NCBI GenBank assembly: GCA_947469885.1
Contig: CANIQT010000024.1
Coordinates: 1 to 59,562, forward strand
DNA: 59,562 bases
Source of the DNA: Bacteroidota bacterium
GTDB lineage: Bacteria > Bacteroidota > Bacteroidia > 2-12-FULL-35-15
Reading direction: 5' to 3'
Each line of letters opens with the position of its first letter. The stretch's first letter is position 1. Below the pieces are notes generated by a model. The model saw only the letters and a list, made by a program, of their open reading frames with translations, searched no databases and was not told the origin of the DNA. Of this stretch, positions 24,683 to 34,153 are shown piece by piece. The position numbers and the translations under genes are program-made.

Positions 24683-25831
24683 ATGAAAGATTATTATTTT
24701 ATACTTGGCATAGACACCACAGCTAACGAAACCCAAATAAAAACAGCTTACCGGAAATTGGCACTGAAGTTTCATCCCGACAAAAACCAGGGAGACAAAT
24801 TGTATGAAGAGCGGTTTAAGGTTATTCAGGAGGCTTACGAAACGCTTATGAATACCGAAAAGCGTCATGAATATGATATTAAGTTTAGAACCGAAAAACC
24901 ACTGAAAAAAAGAGATATAAAAGCAGAGCAGGAAACGGTGAAACGCTATGGTGAAGAATTGCGAAAAAAAGAAGAAGAAATAAAAATTAAATACAAAACA
25001 TCAGCCCAAAAAGTAGAAGAGGAAGAAGAAATAAAACGGAAGAATGAATTTGAAAAAAGAAAAGAAGAAGAAGGTAAAAAGATATTGAGCGAAATTGAAA
25101 AACACAATTTTGTGTGTAAAGAAATAGAAAATAGCATTGCCGATTCGAAGTGGGAAATAGAAAACTTTGAGAAAGAAATTAATGCGTTTAATAAAATCAA
25201 AGGCAAATCGCAAGAAGGAATAGATAAGTTAAACGAGGAGATGAAAAAACTAAATGTAGAAATAAACAAGTTGTATGAAGAGGTGCATTTGTTGGACACA
25301 GAAGTGTTTAAAGTAAAGTTCAAAATCAATTTTGAGAACGAAAAAATTATTAAAGAAGAAACGGACCTTCTACTAATCAAAAAAGACATTAACGCCCTTG
25401 ACATGAAGTTTATTGCGCTTAATAATATGGAAGAGTTGGTGGAGCCGGCTAGTGAGCGGCATTTCACAAGGGCTGGCGAAATGTTTCAGGGAGGTATAAT
25501 TATTTATACCGAAGCCGATGGAGAGCATGGTTTGCTTTGCACGATAGACGATTTAGGAAAATCGATATGGGCGGAGGCAAAAAAAATATGTGATGATTAT
25601 AAAGGGGGCGGGCGCACAGATTGGCGGCTTCCGAGCAAAGAAGAACTCGAATTAATTTATAAAGTATTGTACAAAGAAAAGGGTATTAAAAACTTTGCAG
25701 CAAAAAACTATTGGAGTTCCACCTTAAGTAAAACAAACGCATCGTGGGTGTTCGATTTTCATTCGGGCGATGCGTATGATTTTTACAATAAATACAATGC
25801 TTACTTTGTGCGTGCGGTAAGGGCTTTTTAA
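24683..25831 (+). CDS. DnaJ domain-coiled coil-DUF1566 fusion protein
   Basis: A 382-aa protein with three parts. Residues 1-70 are a J domain with HPD (31-33) in [13 protein letters not shown]. Residues 75-255 form a highly charged Lys/Glu coiled coil. Residues 265-382 are a DUF1566/FGE-like lectin-fold domain with [36 protein letters not shown] and the end [10 protein letters not shown] domains stimulate Hsp70 ATPase; DUF1566 is usually found in exported or surface proteins. No signal peptide or membrane segment is present, so the protein should be cytoplasmic. It ends nine bases from the opposing SpoIIE effector gene. Confidence 0.85.
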   Translation: MKDYYFILGIDTTANETQIKTAYRKLALKFHPDKNQGDKLYEERFKVIQEAYETLMNTEKRHEYDIKFRTEKPLKKRDIKAEQETVKRYGEELRKKEEEIKIKYKTSAQKVEEEEEIKRKNEFEKRKEEEGKKILSEIEKHNFVCKEIENSIADSKWEIENFEKEINAFNKIKGKSQEGIDKLNEEMKKLNVEINKLYEEVHLLDTEVFKVKFKINFENEKIIKEETDLLLIKKDINALDMKFIALNNMEELVEPASERHFTRAGEMFQGGIIIYTEADGEHGLLCTIDDLGKSIWAEAKKICDDYKGGGRTDWRLPSKEELELIYKVLYKEKGIKNFAAKNYWSSTLSKTNASWVFDFHSGDAYDFYNKYNAYFVRAVRAF

Positions 25832-25840
25832 GCGCTCGGT

Positions 25841-27148
25841 TTACGCAATTGTCAAACCAAACACACTTACATCATCTGTTTGTTCGTTTGTTCCTTTCCA
25901 GCCCAAAAATTCTTTCATCATTGATTCACGGTGGTTGTCGGGGTGGTGAGAGCCAATGATAGAGATAAGCATTTTGAATCGCTTTGTAGAAAACTTTTTG
26001 TTGTCTTTGCCTCCAAACTGATCCATGAAACCATCTGACGACATAAAAATTGTATCTCCTTTCATTAAGTCAAATGTTTGAATGAGTTCGCTTTCGAGGC
26101 TTTCAAGGCTTTCGTCTCCAAAAATAAGTTTACTTCCTTTCAGTTCTATCAGTTGAGCCTTACGAACAACAAACAGTGAAATTTTAAATCCGCAGAACGT
26201 TAATTTATTGGTTTTTTTGTCGAGAATAAAATAACCGAGTTCTACCGAGTCGTGATTAGCGTTGTTGTTTAATGTTTTTTTGAACTGGTTGTTTGCTTTA
26301 CAAACAATAGAGTTTACATCGTTTTTAAGTTTTGTTCGTTCAAATGATTCGCGCAAGGAACCAAATGCTAATAAAGAAACAAACGCCCCGGGAACGCCAT
26401 GTCCGGTGGAATCAGCAATACAATAGGAGAGTTGGTTTTCATCGTTGTGGTACCAGAAAAAATCGCCACTAATAATGTCTTTTGGTATGATTAACGTAAA
26501 TGCGTTGTGAATGTCGTGAGCAAATTCTGTTTCGCACGAAAGCACTGATTTTTGTATCAGTCCGGCATAGTGAATACTGTCGGTGAGTTGCTTGTTTTTA
26601 TTTGTTATTTCGTGTAGTTTTTCATCTACAATTTTAGCCAGGTTTTCGTTGAGGTGTGTTAGTTTTTCGTTGGTTACTTTTAGTTGTATTTCTGTTTCTA
26701 TTGCATCTATCGCTTGTTTGATGGTGGTTCTAAAATCAATGTCTTCAATAGGCTTGGTGAGCATACGGTAAAGGTGTGCTGTGTTGATGGAGTGTATAAT
26801 AGCGTCCAGCGTTGGGTTTCCCGACATCAATATTTTTTTTGATTGGGGATAATATTTCATCGATTCTTCGAGCAACTCGTTGCCCTGCATTCCGGGCATT
26901 GATAAATCGCAAATGATTAACGAAATGTCCACCCCTTCTTGCCTCAGGGTTTTCATGAGTTCGATAGCCATAAAAGGGTCGGTAGCGGTTTCAACAGTGA
27001 ACGAAAAGTCTTCAATATTGTATAATTTTTCTTTAATGGTTAGTACCAAATTTTGGTCGTCATCAATAATTAAAATACAATGTTCTGTTGGTTTTGTTTC
27101 TACAAGCTTTTGATTTACCTCGCTAAATTTATTAGTTTCCTTATTCAT
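25841..27148 (-). CDS. Response regulator with SpoIIE/PP2C phosphatase output
   Basis: A 435-aa protein. The N-terminal receiver (22-145) has the acidic pocket IDDD (29-31), the phospho-acceptor Asp81 in LIICDLSMPGMQG, MSGNP and the conserved Lys132 in MLTKP. A coiled-coil linker (150-210) leads to a SpoIIE phosphatase with DIISGDFFWYH, CIADSTGHGVPGAFVS and SSDGFMDQFGG. Phosphorylation of the receiver would switch the phosphatase, typically in partner-switching control of an anti-sigma factor. It overlaps the kinase gene upstream by eight bases, so that kinase is its probable partner. Confidence 0.9.
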   Translation of the reverse strand: MNKETNKFSEVNQKLVETKPTEHCILIIDDDQNLVLTIKEKLYNIEDFSFTVETATDPFMAIELMKTLRQEGVDISLIICDLSMPGMQGNELLEESMKYYPQSKKILMSGNPTLDAIIHSINTAHLYRMLTKPIEDIDFRTTIKQAIDAIETEIQLKVTNEKLTHLNENLAKIVDEKLHEITNKNKQLTDSIHYAGLIQKSVLSCETEFAHDIHNAFTLIIPKDIISGDFFWYHNDENQLSYCIADSTGHGVPGAFVSLLAFGSLRESFERTKLKNDVNSIVCKANNQFKKTLNNNANHDSVELGYFILDKKTNKLTFCGFKISLFVVRKAQLIELKGSKLIFGDESLESLESELIQTFDLMKGDTIFMSSDGFMDQFGGKDNKKFSTKRFKMLISIIGSHHPDNHRESMMKEFLGWKGTNEQTDDVSVFGLTIA

Positions 27149-28388
27149 ATTTGCTTAATCGTACGGTGAAAGTCGTTTTGCCTGGTTGTGAAGTTACTGA
27201 TAAGGTTCCGCCTATTAAGGCGATTACATTTTTGCAGATGTCGAGTCCTATTCCTGTTCCCCCTTGATTTTTTTTGGTGGTGAAGTAAGGGGTAAATATT
27301 TTGTTTGCAATTTCGGTTGGTATTCCTGGTCCGTTGTCCTGAACGGTTACAATTACCTCGTTGTTTTCTTTAAACACATTTATTTCAATCGTTCCTGTGC
27401 CTTGTGTGGCCTCAATTGCGTTCGACAATAGATTTATCCACACATGAACAATGTGTTGGATGTTTCCTTTTATAAAACAACTTGCATTGTATTGTAACGA
27501 AAAGTTACACGATTTTAATCGTTGACGCAACAAAACAATAGCAGTATCAATGGAGGTTCTAAGGTCGAATACCTCTGCCGCGGTGTCGGGCAACTTGTTT
27601 GTATAATTTTTTAGAGTAGATACCAAATACCTGCTTCTAGCTTTTGCTGCATCTAATACGGAAAACGATTGTTTGACAGACAAGAGCGATATCAGTAAAT
27701 CGAATAAAAGAAGTCCTTGTGGTTGTTTAATTATCCAATGTAGCTTTTCATTAATGCTAGTTACACCTGAAGCAATTAAAAATTCTGCTGCACGTTGAGG
27801 ATGTTTTATTTGATACCTGGTAAGGTCAGCAATAAATTTCTTTTTTTGTTCGCGTAATTCTTTTCCATCAAAAGAAATAGTATTATCACTCTGTAATGTG
27901 GCAACATAAGCTACCACCTTTTGAAACGCTTCCATAGGTTGATCTGATTCGGCAACCGAAACAAACGATGAAATTATTTTCTGATATTCATTGTAGAGAT
28001 TATCAGATGAATATTCGACTGATGATATAGGAGACGAAATTTCGTGAAGAAAATCGGGTAATAATTTATCTAGTACTTTATTAAATTCTTTGTCGTGATG
28101 TTCAAGTGTTTGATGATTAAGCTGGGCATTTTTTAAATCAATTAGTTCGGCTTTTAGGTTGAGCAACTCCATTTCTTTTTCCAGCTCTTGTTGAGTAGGT
28201 AGGGGTGTTTGTTTTGTTTTTTCGAACTGTTCTTGTTGATTTACGTAAGTTTCACCAGTGCTTTTGCTGATGTGTTTTTCTAATATAGAAGCGCGTTTAT
28301 TTTGCAGACTTTCGTCTTCCGATTTATCGCCTAATCCGTTATTATTCTTTAAAAATACTTGATTTTCTTTATCTGTCAGCTCACTCAT
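27141..28388 (-). CDS. Soluble histidine kinase
   Basis: A 415-aa kinase without transmembrane segments. The N-terminal coiled coil (50-105) precedes a dimerisation helix with the phospho-acceptor His115 in FLHEISSPISS. A helical middle region (140-260) is shared with the upstream paralogue. The C-terminal HATPase has N box NLLSNAIEA, G1 VQDNGPGIP, F box FTPYFTTK and G2 GGTGIGLDICKNV. It is expected to phosphorylate the receiver-SpoIIE protein, whose gene starts within its last codons. A -7 box at 28411-28418 suggests its own promoter. Confidence 0.9.
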   Translation of the reverse strand: MSELTDKENQVFLKNNNGLGDKSEDESLQNKRASILEKHISKSTGETYVNQQEQFEKTKQTPLPTQQELEKEMELLNLKAELIDLKNAQLNHQTLEHHDKEFNKVLDKLLPDFLHEISSPISSVEYSSDNLYNEYQKIISSFVSVAESDQPMEAFQKVVAYVATLQSDNTISFDGKELREQKKKFIADLTRYQIKHPQRAAEFLIASGVTSINEKLHWIIKQPQGLLLFDLLISLLSVKQSFSVLDAAKARSRYLVSTLKNYTNKLPDTAAEVFDLRTSIDTAIVLLRQRLKSCNFSLQYNASCFIKGNIQHIVHVWINLLSNAIEATQGTGTIEINVFKENNEVIVTVQDNGPGIPTEIANKIFTPYFTTKKNQGGTGIGLDICKNVIALIGGTLSVTSQPGKTTFTVRLSKYE

Positions 28389-28410
28389 TATGCTAATTTT
28401 TGTATCCGTT

Positions 28411-28418
28411 CAAAATTA
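28411..28418 (-). promoter_or_regulatory. -7 promoter element of the kinase/effector pair (TAATTTTG)
   Basis: A minus-strand TAnnTTTG match 22 bases upstream of the kinase ATG at 28388. Confidence 0.45.
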
Positions 28419-28530
28419 GACTAAATATAAAAGTATTTTAATGCTTATAAAATAATGTTATCAACGTGGTTTTTAACAATGGTTCATTGTTGTAGTAAGA
28501 ACAAAGAAAAAAGATTTATTGTTAGTGTTA

Positions 28531-29385
28531 TTAGAAATGAAAAATAATTTTAAAAATCACAAATAGGTTTAATAAAATAATGATCATTTTTATAACTGGC
28601 AACAGCTCCATAGTAATAAATTTTCTTTTTAGAATTACGTCTGTTTTCTTTTCTTCTTCCTTAATTTTTTCTTCTTGTATGCTGTGAAATTCTTTGTCCG
28701 AAGGGATAATAAGGTTTGATGTTAAAAAACGCGTTCTGGTTTTGGATGAATTTAAAACTTCGAACGATTGTCGGATGGATAAAAGCGAAATCATTATTTC
28801 GAAAAGGGTATCTCCTTTAGGTTGTGTTAGAATCCAATATAATTCGTCATCCACATAAAACACACCTGACAAAACAAAATACTCTGCTGCTCGTTTCGAA
28901 TTAATGATATTGTATTCATCAAGTATAGCACCGAATGTTTTTTTACGTTCTCTAAATTCAGGAGTATTCTCATTTTGCTGAGAAACCGTTGCCAAGGCAT
29001 TTACATAGTTCACAGCTCTTTCCAACGCTTCTGTGGGGTACGCTGAATTGGATAGTGTTACAATATTTACTAATAATCTGTCGTATTCTTTTTTTAAATT
29101 TTCTCCTGCATATTCAATAGAATTGATTGGAGAATTAATTTCATTTCTGAATTCAAATAATATTTTTTCTACCAATTCAGCGTATTCTTCTTTTTCCTGT
29201 TCCGGGTAAGTGGGTGTTTCGTTTTGGAGTTTTAGTTTATTTATTTCTTCCTTTATTCTTTTTATTTCATTTTCTTTTTCATCCTTACTCTTGTGCAAAT
29301 GCTCATGTAGTATTGATGCTCTGCTTGCCTGCAGGTTTTCCTTAATAGTTGGTGCTTCTGTTTTTTCTTTGGTCGCGGTGTTCAC
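28531..29385 (-). CDS. Degenerate histidine-kinase paralogue with C-terminal membrane anchor
   Basis: A 284-aa protein that aligns over residues 20-235 with the neighbouring kinase: ASILHEHLHKSK versus ASILEKHISKST, NEINSPINSIEY versus HEISSPISSVEY, KRAAEYFVLSGV versus QRAAEFLIASGV, and a shared SLLSxxQSFxVLxxxKxRxR. The phospho-acceptor His is replaced by Asn81, and the ATPase domain is absent. Instead there is an acidic/basic linker and one hydrophobic helix near the C-terminus (about 260-284, LPVIKMIIILLNLFVIFKII). It cannot be a kinase. A role as membrane scaffold, dimerisation partner or inhibitor of the kinase downstream is inference from homology and gene order. Confidence 0.8.
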   Translation of the reverse strand: MNTATKEKTEAPTIKENLQASRASILHEHLHKSKDEKENEIKRIKEEINKLKLQNETPTYPEQEKEEYAELVEKILFEFRNEINSPINSIEYAGENLKKEYDRLLVNIVTLSNSAYPTEALERAVNYVNALATVSQQNENTPEFRERKKTFGAILDEYNIINSKRAAEYFVLSGVFYVDDELYWILTQPKGDTLFEIMISLLSIRQSFEVLNSSKTRTRFLTSNLIIPSDKEFHSIQEEKIKEEEKKTDVILKRKFITMELLPVIKMIIILLNLFVIFKIIFHF

Positions 29386-30114
29386 AATAGCTGGTTTTAT
29401 TGAAGTGCTAAATTATAGTAAATAAACAGAACTGTAAAACTCAAACCATAATTTTATTAACCCCTTTTTGAACAATTTTTTAATTGGTAATGAATCATGA
29501 ATTGTTGTATATCCATATGAATATTTTATTTGTTAAGTTTTAAGTGCTTTGGCAGCACAAAGGTATTTTTTTATTGCACTAGTTTTTTTTCTTTTCAAAA
29601 CAAGCTACAACAAACTACAATATATTTTTATTTTAATTAAAAAAAATTTGTTGTTGTTATTGGTCGGTTAGTACGGTGTAAAAAAAGAGCTGTAAAAAGT
29701 TGTATATTTTAGTTTCAACACATAACCAACATCAATAAACAAGTTATCATTTTATAAACGGCTGAAAAACAGGAAAAGATTGGGGTTACACACAGCGTGT
29801 TGATAAGGGTATTTGGTTATAAGTAAAACAAAAAAGGGGCACAAAAAATTGTTATTAAGTTGTTGATGTTTGCTCTCATAAAATTAAAACTTTTTAGTGG
29901 AAGTGATGAAAATTATTACATAGAAAGAAAGAAAAATAGGATGCAAGAAAAATCTTATAAAACTTAATAACAAAAATAAAGTTTATAAACAAATAGCATG
30001 TTGATAAATTAAAAAATAAGGACCTCGTTATCAGTGTTTTATTTTTCAATTTTACGACCGTGTTTAAAAACCGGAAAAGTTGTTCATAACCATTAACCCA
30101 AAAAGAAATTAACA
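29386..30114. other. 729-bp AT-rich divergent spacer
   Basis: No gene seen on either strand. It contains homopolymeric A/T runs (29568-29650), two TTATCAACA-type sequences on the minus strand (29798-29806 and 29999-30007) and one TTACACACA (29786-29794), each one base from the DnaA-box consensus TTATCCACA. It separates leftward (kinase operon) from rightward (rpiB) transcription. Confidence 0.5.
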
Positions 30115-30546
30115 ATGAAAATAGCAATAGGAGCAGACCATGCAGGATTTTTGATGAAAGAAAAGATGAAATCCTATTTAGAAACAAAAGGAATAGAGGT
30201 AAAAGACTCTGGTTGTTTTTCGGAAGAGCGAGCAGATTATCCGGATTTTGCGCACCCAGTTGCAAACGCTGTAGAAAAAAAAGAAGTTGATTTTGGTTTG
30301 TTACTTTGTGGAAGTGGAAACGGAATAAATATGACTGCGAATAAACACAAAGGAATTAGAGCGGCTTTGTGTTGGAATGCAGAAATAGCATCTCTTGCAA
30401 GACAACACAACGATGCAAATATTTTGACTTTGCCAGCACGATTCATCACCGAAGAAGAAGCAAAAAAATGTGTGGATGTGTTTTTTACAACCGCATTTGA
30501 AGGAGGAAGACATGCAGATAGAGTGAAAAAGATTTCGGATTTATGA
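30115..30546 (+). CDS. rpiB: Ribose-5-phosphate isomerase B
   Basis: A 143-aa RpiB of typical length. Signatures: MKIAIGADHAGF, DYPDFAHPVANAV, the active-site region LLLCGSGNGINMTANKHKGI with the catalytic Cys, and ARQHNDANILTLPARF. It interconverts ribose 5-phosphate and ribulose 5-phosphate in the non-oxidative pentose phosphate pathway. The 3' end contains a 14-bp direct repeat (GATTTCGGATTTAT), one copy of which carries its stop; the next gene starts 10 bases downstream. Confidence 0.95.
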   Translation: MKIAIGADHAGFLMKEKMKSYLETKGIEVKDSGCFSEERADYPDFAHPVANAVEKKEVDFGLLLCGSGNGINMTANKHKGIRAALCWNAEIASLARQHNDANILTLPARFITEEEAKKCVDVFFTTAFEGGRHADRVKKISDL

Positions 30547-30556
30547 TTTCGGATTT

Positions 30557-32122
30557 ATGTTACGAATTTACAAATCAGTGTTCATAAAAATAATAGTACT
30601 AATAGTATTTCCATCTTTTCTTTTTGCTCAGGAAAAAGATACGGTGGCGGTAAGATTTTCAAAACTCATAACTGCAGAAGGAATGAGTAAGAACCTGAAC
30701 GTGCTAGCATCGGACGAATTTGAAGGAAGAGAAACCGGAAAGAAGGGACAGAAAATGGCAGCAGAATATATTTCAAATCAATTTGAAGATGCCGGAATAT
30801 TACCATACAAAGAAAAAACGTATTACCAGGAGTTTCCGCTAAATGTTGTGAAACCAATGCCGGCAGATGTAACGATTAACGAAAAACAATACGAAGTATA
30901 TAACGACTTTTTTAGTTTTCCGCCCGATTTGCCTCAGCAAAAGCTGAACATATCAAACGTGATGTTTTTGGGCTATGGCACAGATGATGAAAAATATAGC
31001 GACTATAAAGGTGTGAATGTAAAAGATAAGGTGGTGATGATACTTATGGGTGAACCTTACGACAAAGATTCTATTTCGTTTATCACCGGAAAAAAAACAG
31101 AGATGGAATGGTGGTATAATCACAAAGCAAAACTAGAAAAGGCAAAAGCAAAAGGAGCAAGAGCGTTGTTGATTATTAATGATGCGCTGGAAAAAGACGC
31201 ACAAAAGAACAAAGCTAAATCGGAAAAAGAATCAATGAAGTTAAAAATGGATTTGTCGGAAATGCCGGTTGTTTATATTTCCATGCGGATGGCAAATGAT
31301 ATTTTGAAAAAACAAACGATTCAAAAATTGACAGAAAAAATTTCGTTGACAGGAAAACCGGTTCGTTATACAGCCAAAACCCAATTGGTAATTGACATAA
31401 AAAACAGAGTGGAGAAAATTAATTCTGAAAATGTGTTAGGTTATATTGAAGGAAGTGATTTAAAAAACGAACTAATTATAGTTACTGCACATTACGACCA
31501 CTTGGGGAAAGACGGAGAAAAGATATATAATGGAGCAGATGACGATGGCTCAGGAACGGTGGCGGTGATTGACCTTGCTAAAACATTTGCGGAAGCTAAA
31601 AAACAAGGACACGGCACACGAAGAAGCATGTTGTTTATGACCGTTGCTGGTGAAGAAAAAGGATTGCTGGGCTCTTCGTATTATGTGCAGCACCCGGAGT
31701 TTCCGCTTGCAAACACGGTTTGCGATTTGAACATGGACATGATTGGGCGGCAAGACGAAAAACACAAAGACAACCCTAATTACATTTATTTAATTGGCTC
31801 AGACAAACTAAGTTCTCAGCTGCACACGATAAGTGAAAACGCAAACAAGACTTACGCAAACCTAGAATTGGATTATACTTATAATGATGAAAAGGATAAA
31901 AATCGTTTTTATTATCGGTCAGATCATTATAACTTTGCGAAGAACGGAATACCGGTGATATTTTATTTTAATGGCGTTCATGCCGATTACCATAGGGAAA
32001 CAGACGAGGTGGAGAAAATAAATTTTGATAAAATGGAAAAAATATCGCGCCTTGTTTTTTTTACCGCGTGGGAACTAGCAAACAGGGACGAGCGGATAAA
32101 AGTGGATTCGGATAAGAAATAA
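30557..32122 (+). CDS. M28 family zinc metallopeptidase, exported
   Basis: A 521-aa secreted peptidase. The signal peptide ends near FPSFLFAQ. Residues 110-260 resemble an inserted PA-like domain. The M28 catalytic core has zinc ligands in TAHYDHLG, NGADDDGSGT, AGEEKGLLGSSYY (base Glu), NMDMIGR and a C-terminal YRSDHYNFAKNGIPVIFYFN. It is probably a periplasmic or surface aminopeptidase. It sits in a same-strand run rpiB - M28 - lutB-like with gaps of 10-11 bases. Confidence 0.9.
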   Translation: MLRIYKSVFIKIIVLIVFPSFLFAQEKDTVAVRFSKLITAEGMSKNLNVLASDEFEGRETGKKGQKMAAEYISNQFEDAGILPYKEKTYYQEFPLNVVKPMPADVTINEKQYEVYNDFFSFPPDLPQQKLNISNVMFLGYGTDDEKYSDYKGVNVKDKVVMILMGEPYDKDSISFITGKKTEMEWWYNHKAKLEKAKAKGARALLIINDALEKDAQKNKAKSEKESMKLKMDLSEMPVVYISMRMANDILKKQTIQKLTEKISLTGKPVRYTAKTQLVIDIKNRVEKINSENVLGYIEGSDLKNELIIVTAHYDHLGKDGEKIYNGADDDGSGTVAVIDLAKTFAEAKKQGHGTRRSMLFMTVAGEEKGLLGSSYYVQHPEFPLANTVCDLNMDMIGRQDEKHKDNPNYIYLIGSDKLSSQLHTISENANKTYANLELDYTYNDEKDKNRFYYRSDHYNFAKNGIPVIFYFNGVHADYHRETDEVEKINFDKMEKISRLVFFTAWELANRDERIKVDSDKK

Positions 32123-32133
32123 ATAAATTAGGA

Positions 32134-33513
32134 ATGACAACAGCAGAAAAGTTTTTAGAGGCATCAGAAAAAACAGCATTTGATGCAGTGCACCGCAAAA
32201 CGTTGCAGCACAACATTGCTCAGTACGACAAAAAAGTGGTTCAAGGAAAAGAGCAGTACAGCAACCTGGAACTTGCCAAAACCCGAGCTGCATCAATCAA
32301 ACATAAATCAATAGACAATCTTGAAAAATATTTAATAGAATTTGAAGCCGCATTTATTAAGCGAGGAGGCAAAATAATATGGGCACAAGACGGAGAAGAA
32401 GCCGTGAAAGAAGCTATTCAGATAATGAAAAAAGCAGAAACCAAAACGGTGGTGAAAGCAAAATCAATGGTGTCGGAAGAAATACATTTTAATGAAGTGT
32501 TGGAAAAAAACGGAATAGAAAGCATTGAAACCGACCTTGGCGAATACATTGTTCAGCTCCGAAAAGAGCCCCCGTATCATATTGTTACTCCTGCCATGCA
32601 CCTTTCGAAAGAAGAGGTTGCGACATCATTTAATGAGAAAAAGGGCACACCAAAAGAGTTTTCGCCTGAACAAATTACCAACTTTGTTCGTGAGGAATTG
32701 CGAAGCAGGTACAGTAAAGCAGAAGTAGGGGTTACGGGAGGAAATTTTTTGATTGCCGATGTGGGCGCAATAGCAGTTACCGAAAACGAAGGAAACGGAC
32801 TTATGACAATGGCTTTCCCGAAAATACAAATAGCCATTATTGGCATCGAAAAAATAATTCCTTCTATTATGGATTTGGATTTATTTTTTCCACTCCTCTC
32901 TACTTACGGCACAGGGCAACAGATTTCGGCTTACAATACCATTTACACCGGACCAAAACAAGCAGACGAAACAGACGGACCAGATGAAATGTATGTGATA
33001 TTGTTAGATAATGGACGCTCTACTTTGTTGGAAGAAACCGAACAACGAAGAGCTTTGTCCTGTATCAGGTGTGGAGCATGTTTAAATGCTTGTCCGGTGT
33101 ATCAAACCATTGGAGGGCACGCTTACGGCACCACTTACAGCGGACCCATCGGCTCCATCATTACTCCTCACTTTAATGGAATGGAGGAGTTTAAACATTT
33201 GAGTTATGCTTCTACGTTGTGCGGAAAATGCACGGAAGTGTGCCCCGTGAAAATAGACATTCATAAATTACTATTGCTCAACCGAAAAGAATCGGTAGAA
33301 AAAGGAATGACCTCTAAAGCCGAAAACTGGGTGTGGTTTTTTTGGAAAGGCGCCATGTTGAAACGAACTAAAATGGACAAAGGAGGAGCAAAAGTGAAAA
33401 ACTTTATGCTCAAACAGTTTTTTAAAAAGGGCTGGGGCGACAGAAGAGAATTGCCGCAAGTTGCCCCTAAATCGTTTAATCAGATTTGGCGGGAACGAAA
33501 AGGGATAAAGTAG
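32134..33513 (+). CDS. lutB: LutB-like iron-sulfur protein (LUD domain)
   Basis: A 459-aa protein. The LUD domain (about 60-290) contains the EEIHFNEVLEKNGI and LGEYIVQLRKEPPYHIV segments. Two 4Fe-4S clusters follow: CIRCGACLNACPVYQ with GPIGSII, and CGKCTEVCPVKIDIHKLLL. The C-terminus FNQIWRERKG is typical for LutB. With LutA and LutC it forms an L-lactate dehydrogenase in other bacteria. Neither partner gene lies next to it here, so it may work with subunits encoded elsewhere. Confidence 0.9.
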   Translation: MTTAEKFLEASEKTAFDAVHRKTLQHNIAQYDKKVVQGKEQYSNLELAKTRAASIKHKSIDNLEKYLIEFEAAFIKRGGKIIWAQDGEEAVKEAIQIMKKAETKTVVKAKSMVSEEIHFNEVLEKNGIESIETDLGEYIVQLRKEPPYHIVTPAMHLSKEEVATSFNEKKGTPKEFSPEQITNFVREELRSRYSKAEVGVTGGNFLIADVGAIAVTENEGNGLMTMAFPKIQIAIIGIEKIIPSIMDLDLFFPLLSTYGTGQQISAYNTIYTGPKQADETDGPDEMYVILLDNGRSTLLEETEQRRALSCIRCGACLNACPVYQTIGGHAYGTTYSGPIGSIITPHFNGMEEFKHLSYASTLCGKCTEVCPVKIDIHKLLLLNRKESVEKGMTSKAENWVWFFWKGAMLKRTKMDKGGAKVKNFMLKQFFKKGWGDRRELPQVAPKSFNQIWRERKGIK

Positions 33514-33715
33514 ATTTAGGATTTAGGATTTGGGATTGCGGATTGGTTGTGGGGTGGTTAAAACTATACTATTATATATAGTGTGGTTTTGGGAAAAGGG
33601 GGGCAAAAACAGTCGGCAACCCATATCCTAAATGGGGAAATGGCATCCCGCAGTGTGCGGAACCTATATCGTAAAATTTGCAATGTTTTAGCAAAATGAC
33701 TAAAAAAAGACCAAA

Positions 33716-34153
33716 ATGATACAATTCCATACCCAAGACCTGAAATTTAGCTTAAAAAACAAAACCCTTCTTAAAACCTGGATTTCATCTACCATAAAAA
33801 AAAAGAAAAGAGGGGAGGGGCAACTGAACTTTGTTTTTTGTTCGGATGCGTTTCTGTTATCAATGAATAAACAATATCTCAATCATGATACCTACACCGA
33901 TATTTTAACGTTTGATTATTCTAAAGAAAACAAAAGTGGGGCGATTTCGGGAGACATATATATAAGTATAGAAAGAGTAATTGAAAATGCAGGTAAGTTT
34001 TCTAAAACAGTTGAAGACGAATTGCACCGGGTGATGATTCATGGCACCTTACATTTGCTTGGATATAAAGATAAATCGAAAACTGAAAAAGCAGAAATGA
34101 CAAAACAGGAAGATGTGTGTTTGAAAGAACTGGGGAAACTTAAAAAAGAATAA
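33716..34153 (+). CDS. ybeY: Endoribonuclease YbeY
   Basis: A 145-aa protein with the metal motif HGTLHLLGYKD (HxxxHxxGYxH-type; the third ligand position here reads Asp) and upstream LNxxY-TDILTFDYS. It acts in 16S rRNA 3'-end maturation and ribosome quality control. It converges on panC with a 14-base overlap of the coding ends. The 200-bp spacer before it (33514-33715) starts with GATTTAGG-type word repeats. Confidence 0.92.
   Translation: MIQFHTQDLKFSLKNKTLLKTWISSTIKKKKRGEGQLNFVFCSDAFLLSMNKQYLNHDTYTDILTFDYSKENKSGAISGDIYISIERVIENAGKFSKTVEDELHRVMIHGTLHLLGYKDKSKTEKAEMTKQEDVCLKELGKLKKE

Noticed and set aside
27431..27439. A perfect TTATCCACA DnaA box
   Set aside because: It is a single site inside the histidine-kinase coding sequence (I-H motif region), with no cluster around it.
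29894..30265. A minus-strand frame of 123 codons over the rpiB start
   Set aside because: It overlaps the well-supported rpiB on the other strand and is composed of AT-rich low-complexity translation.
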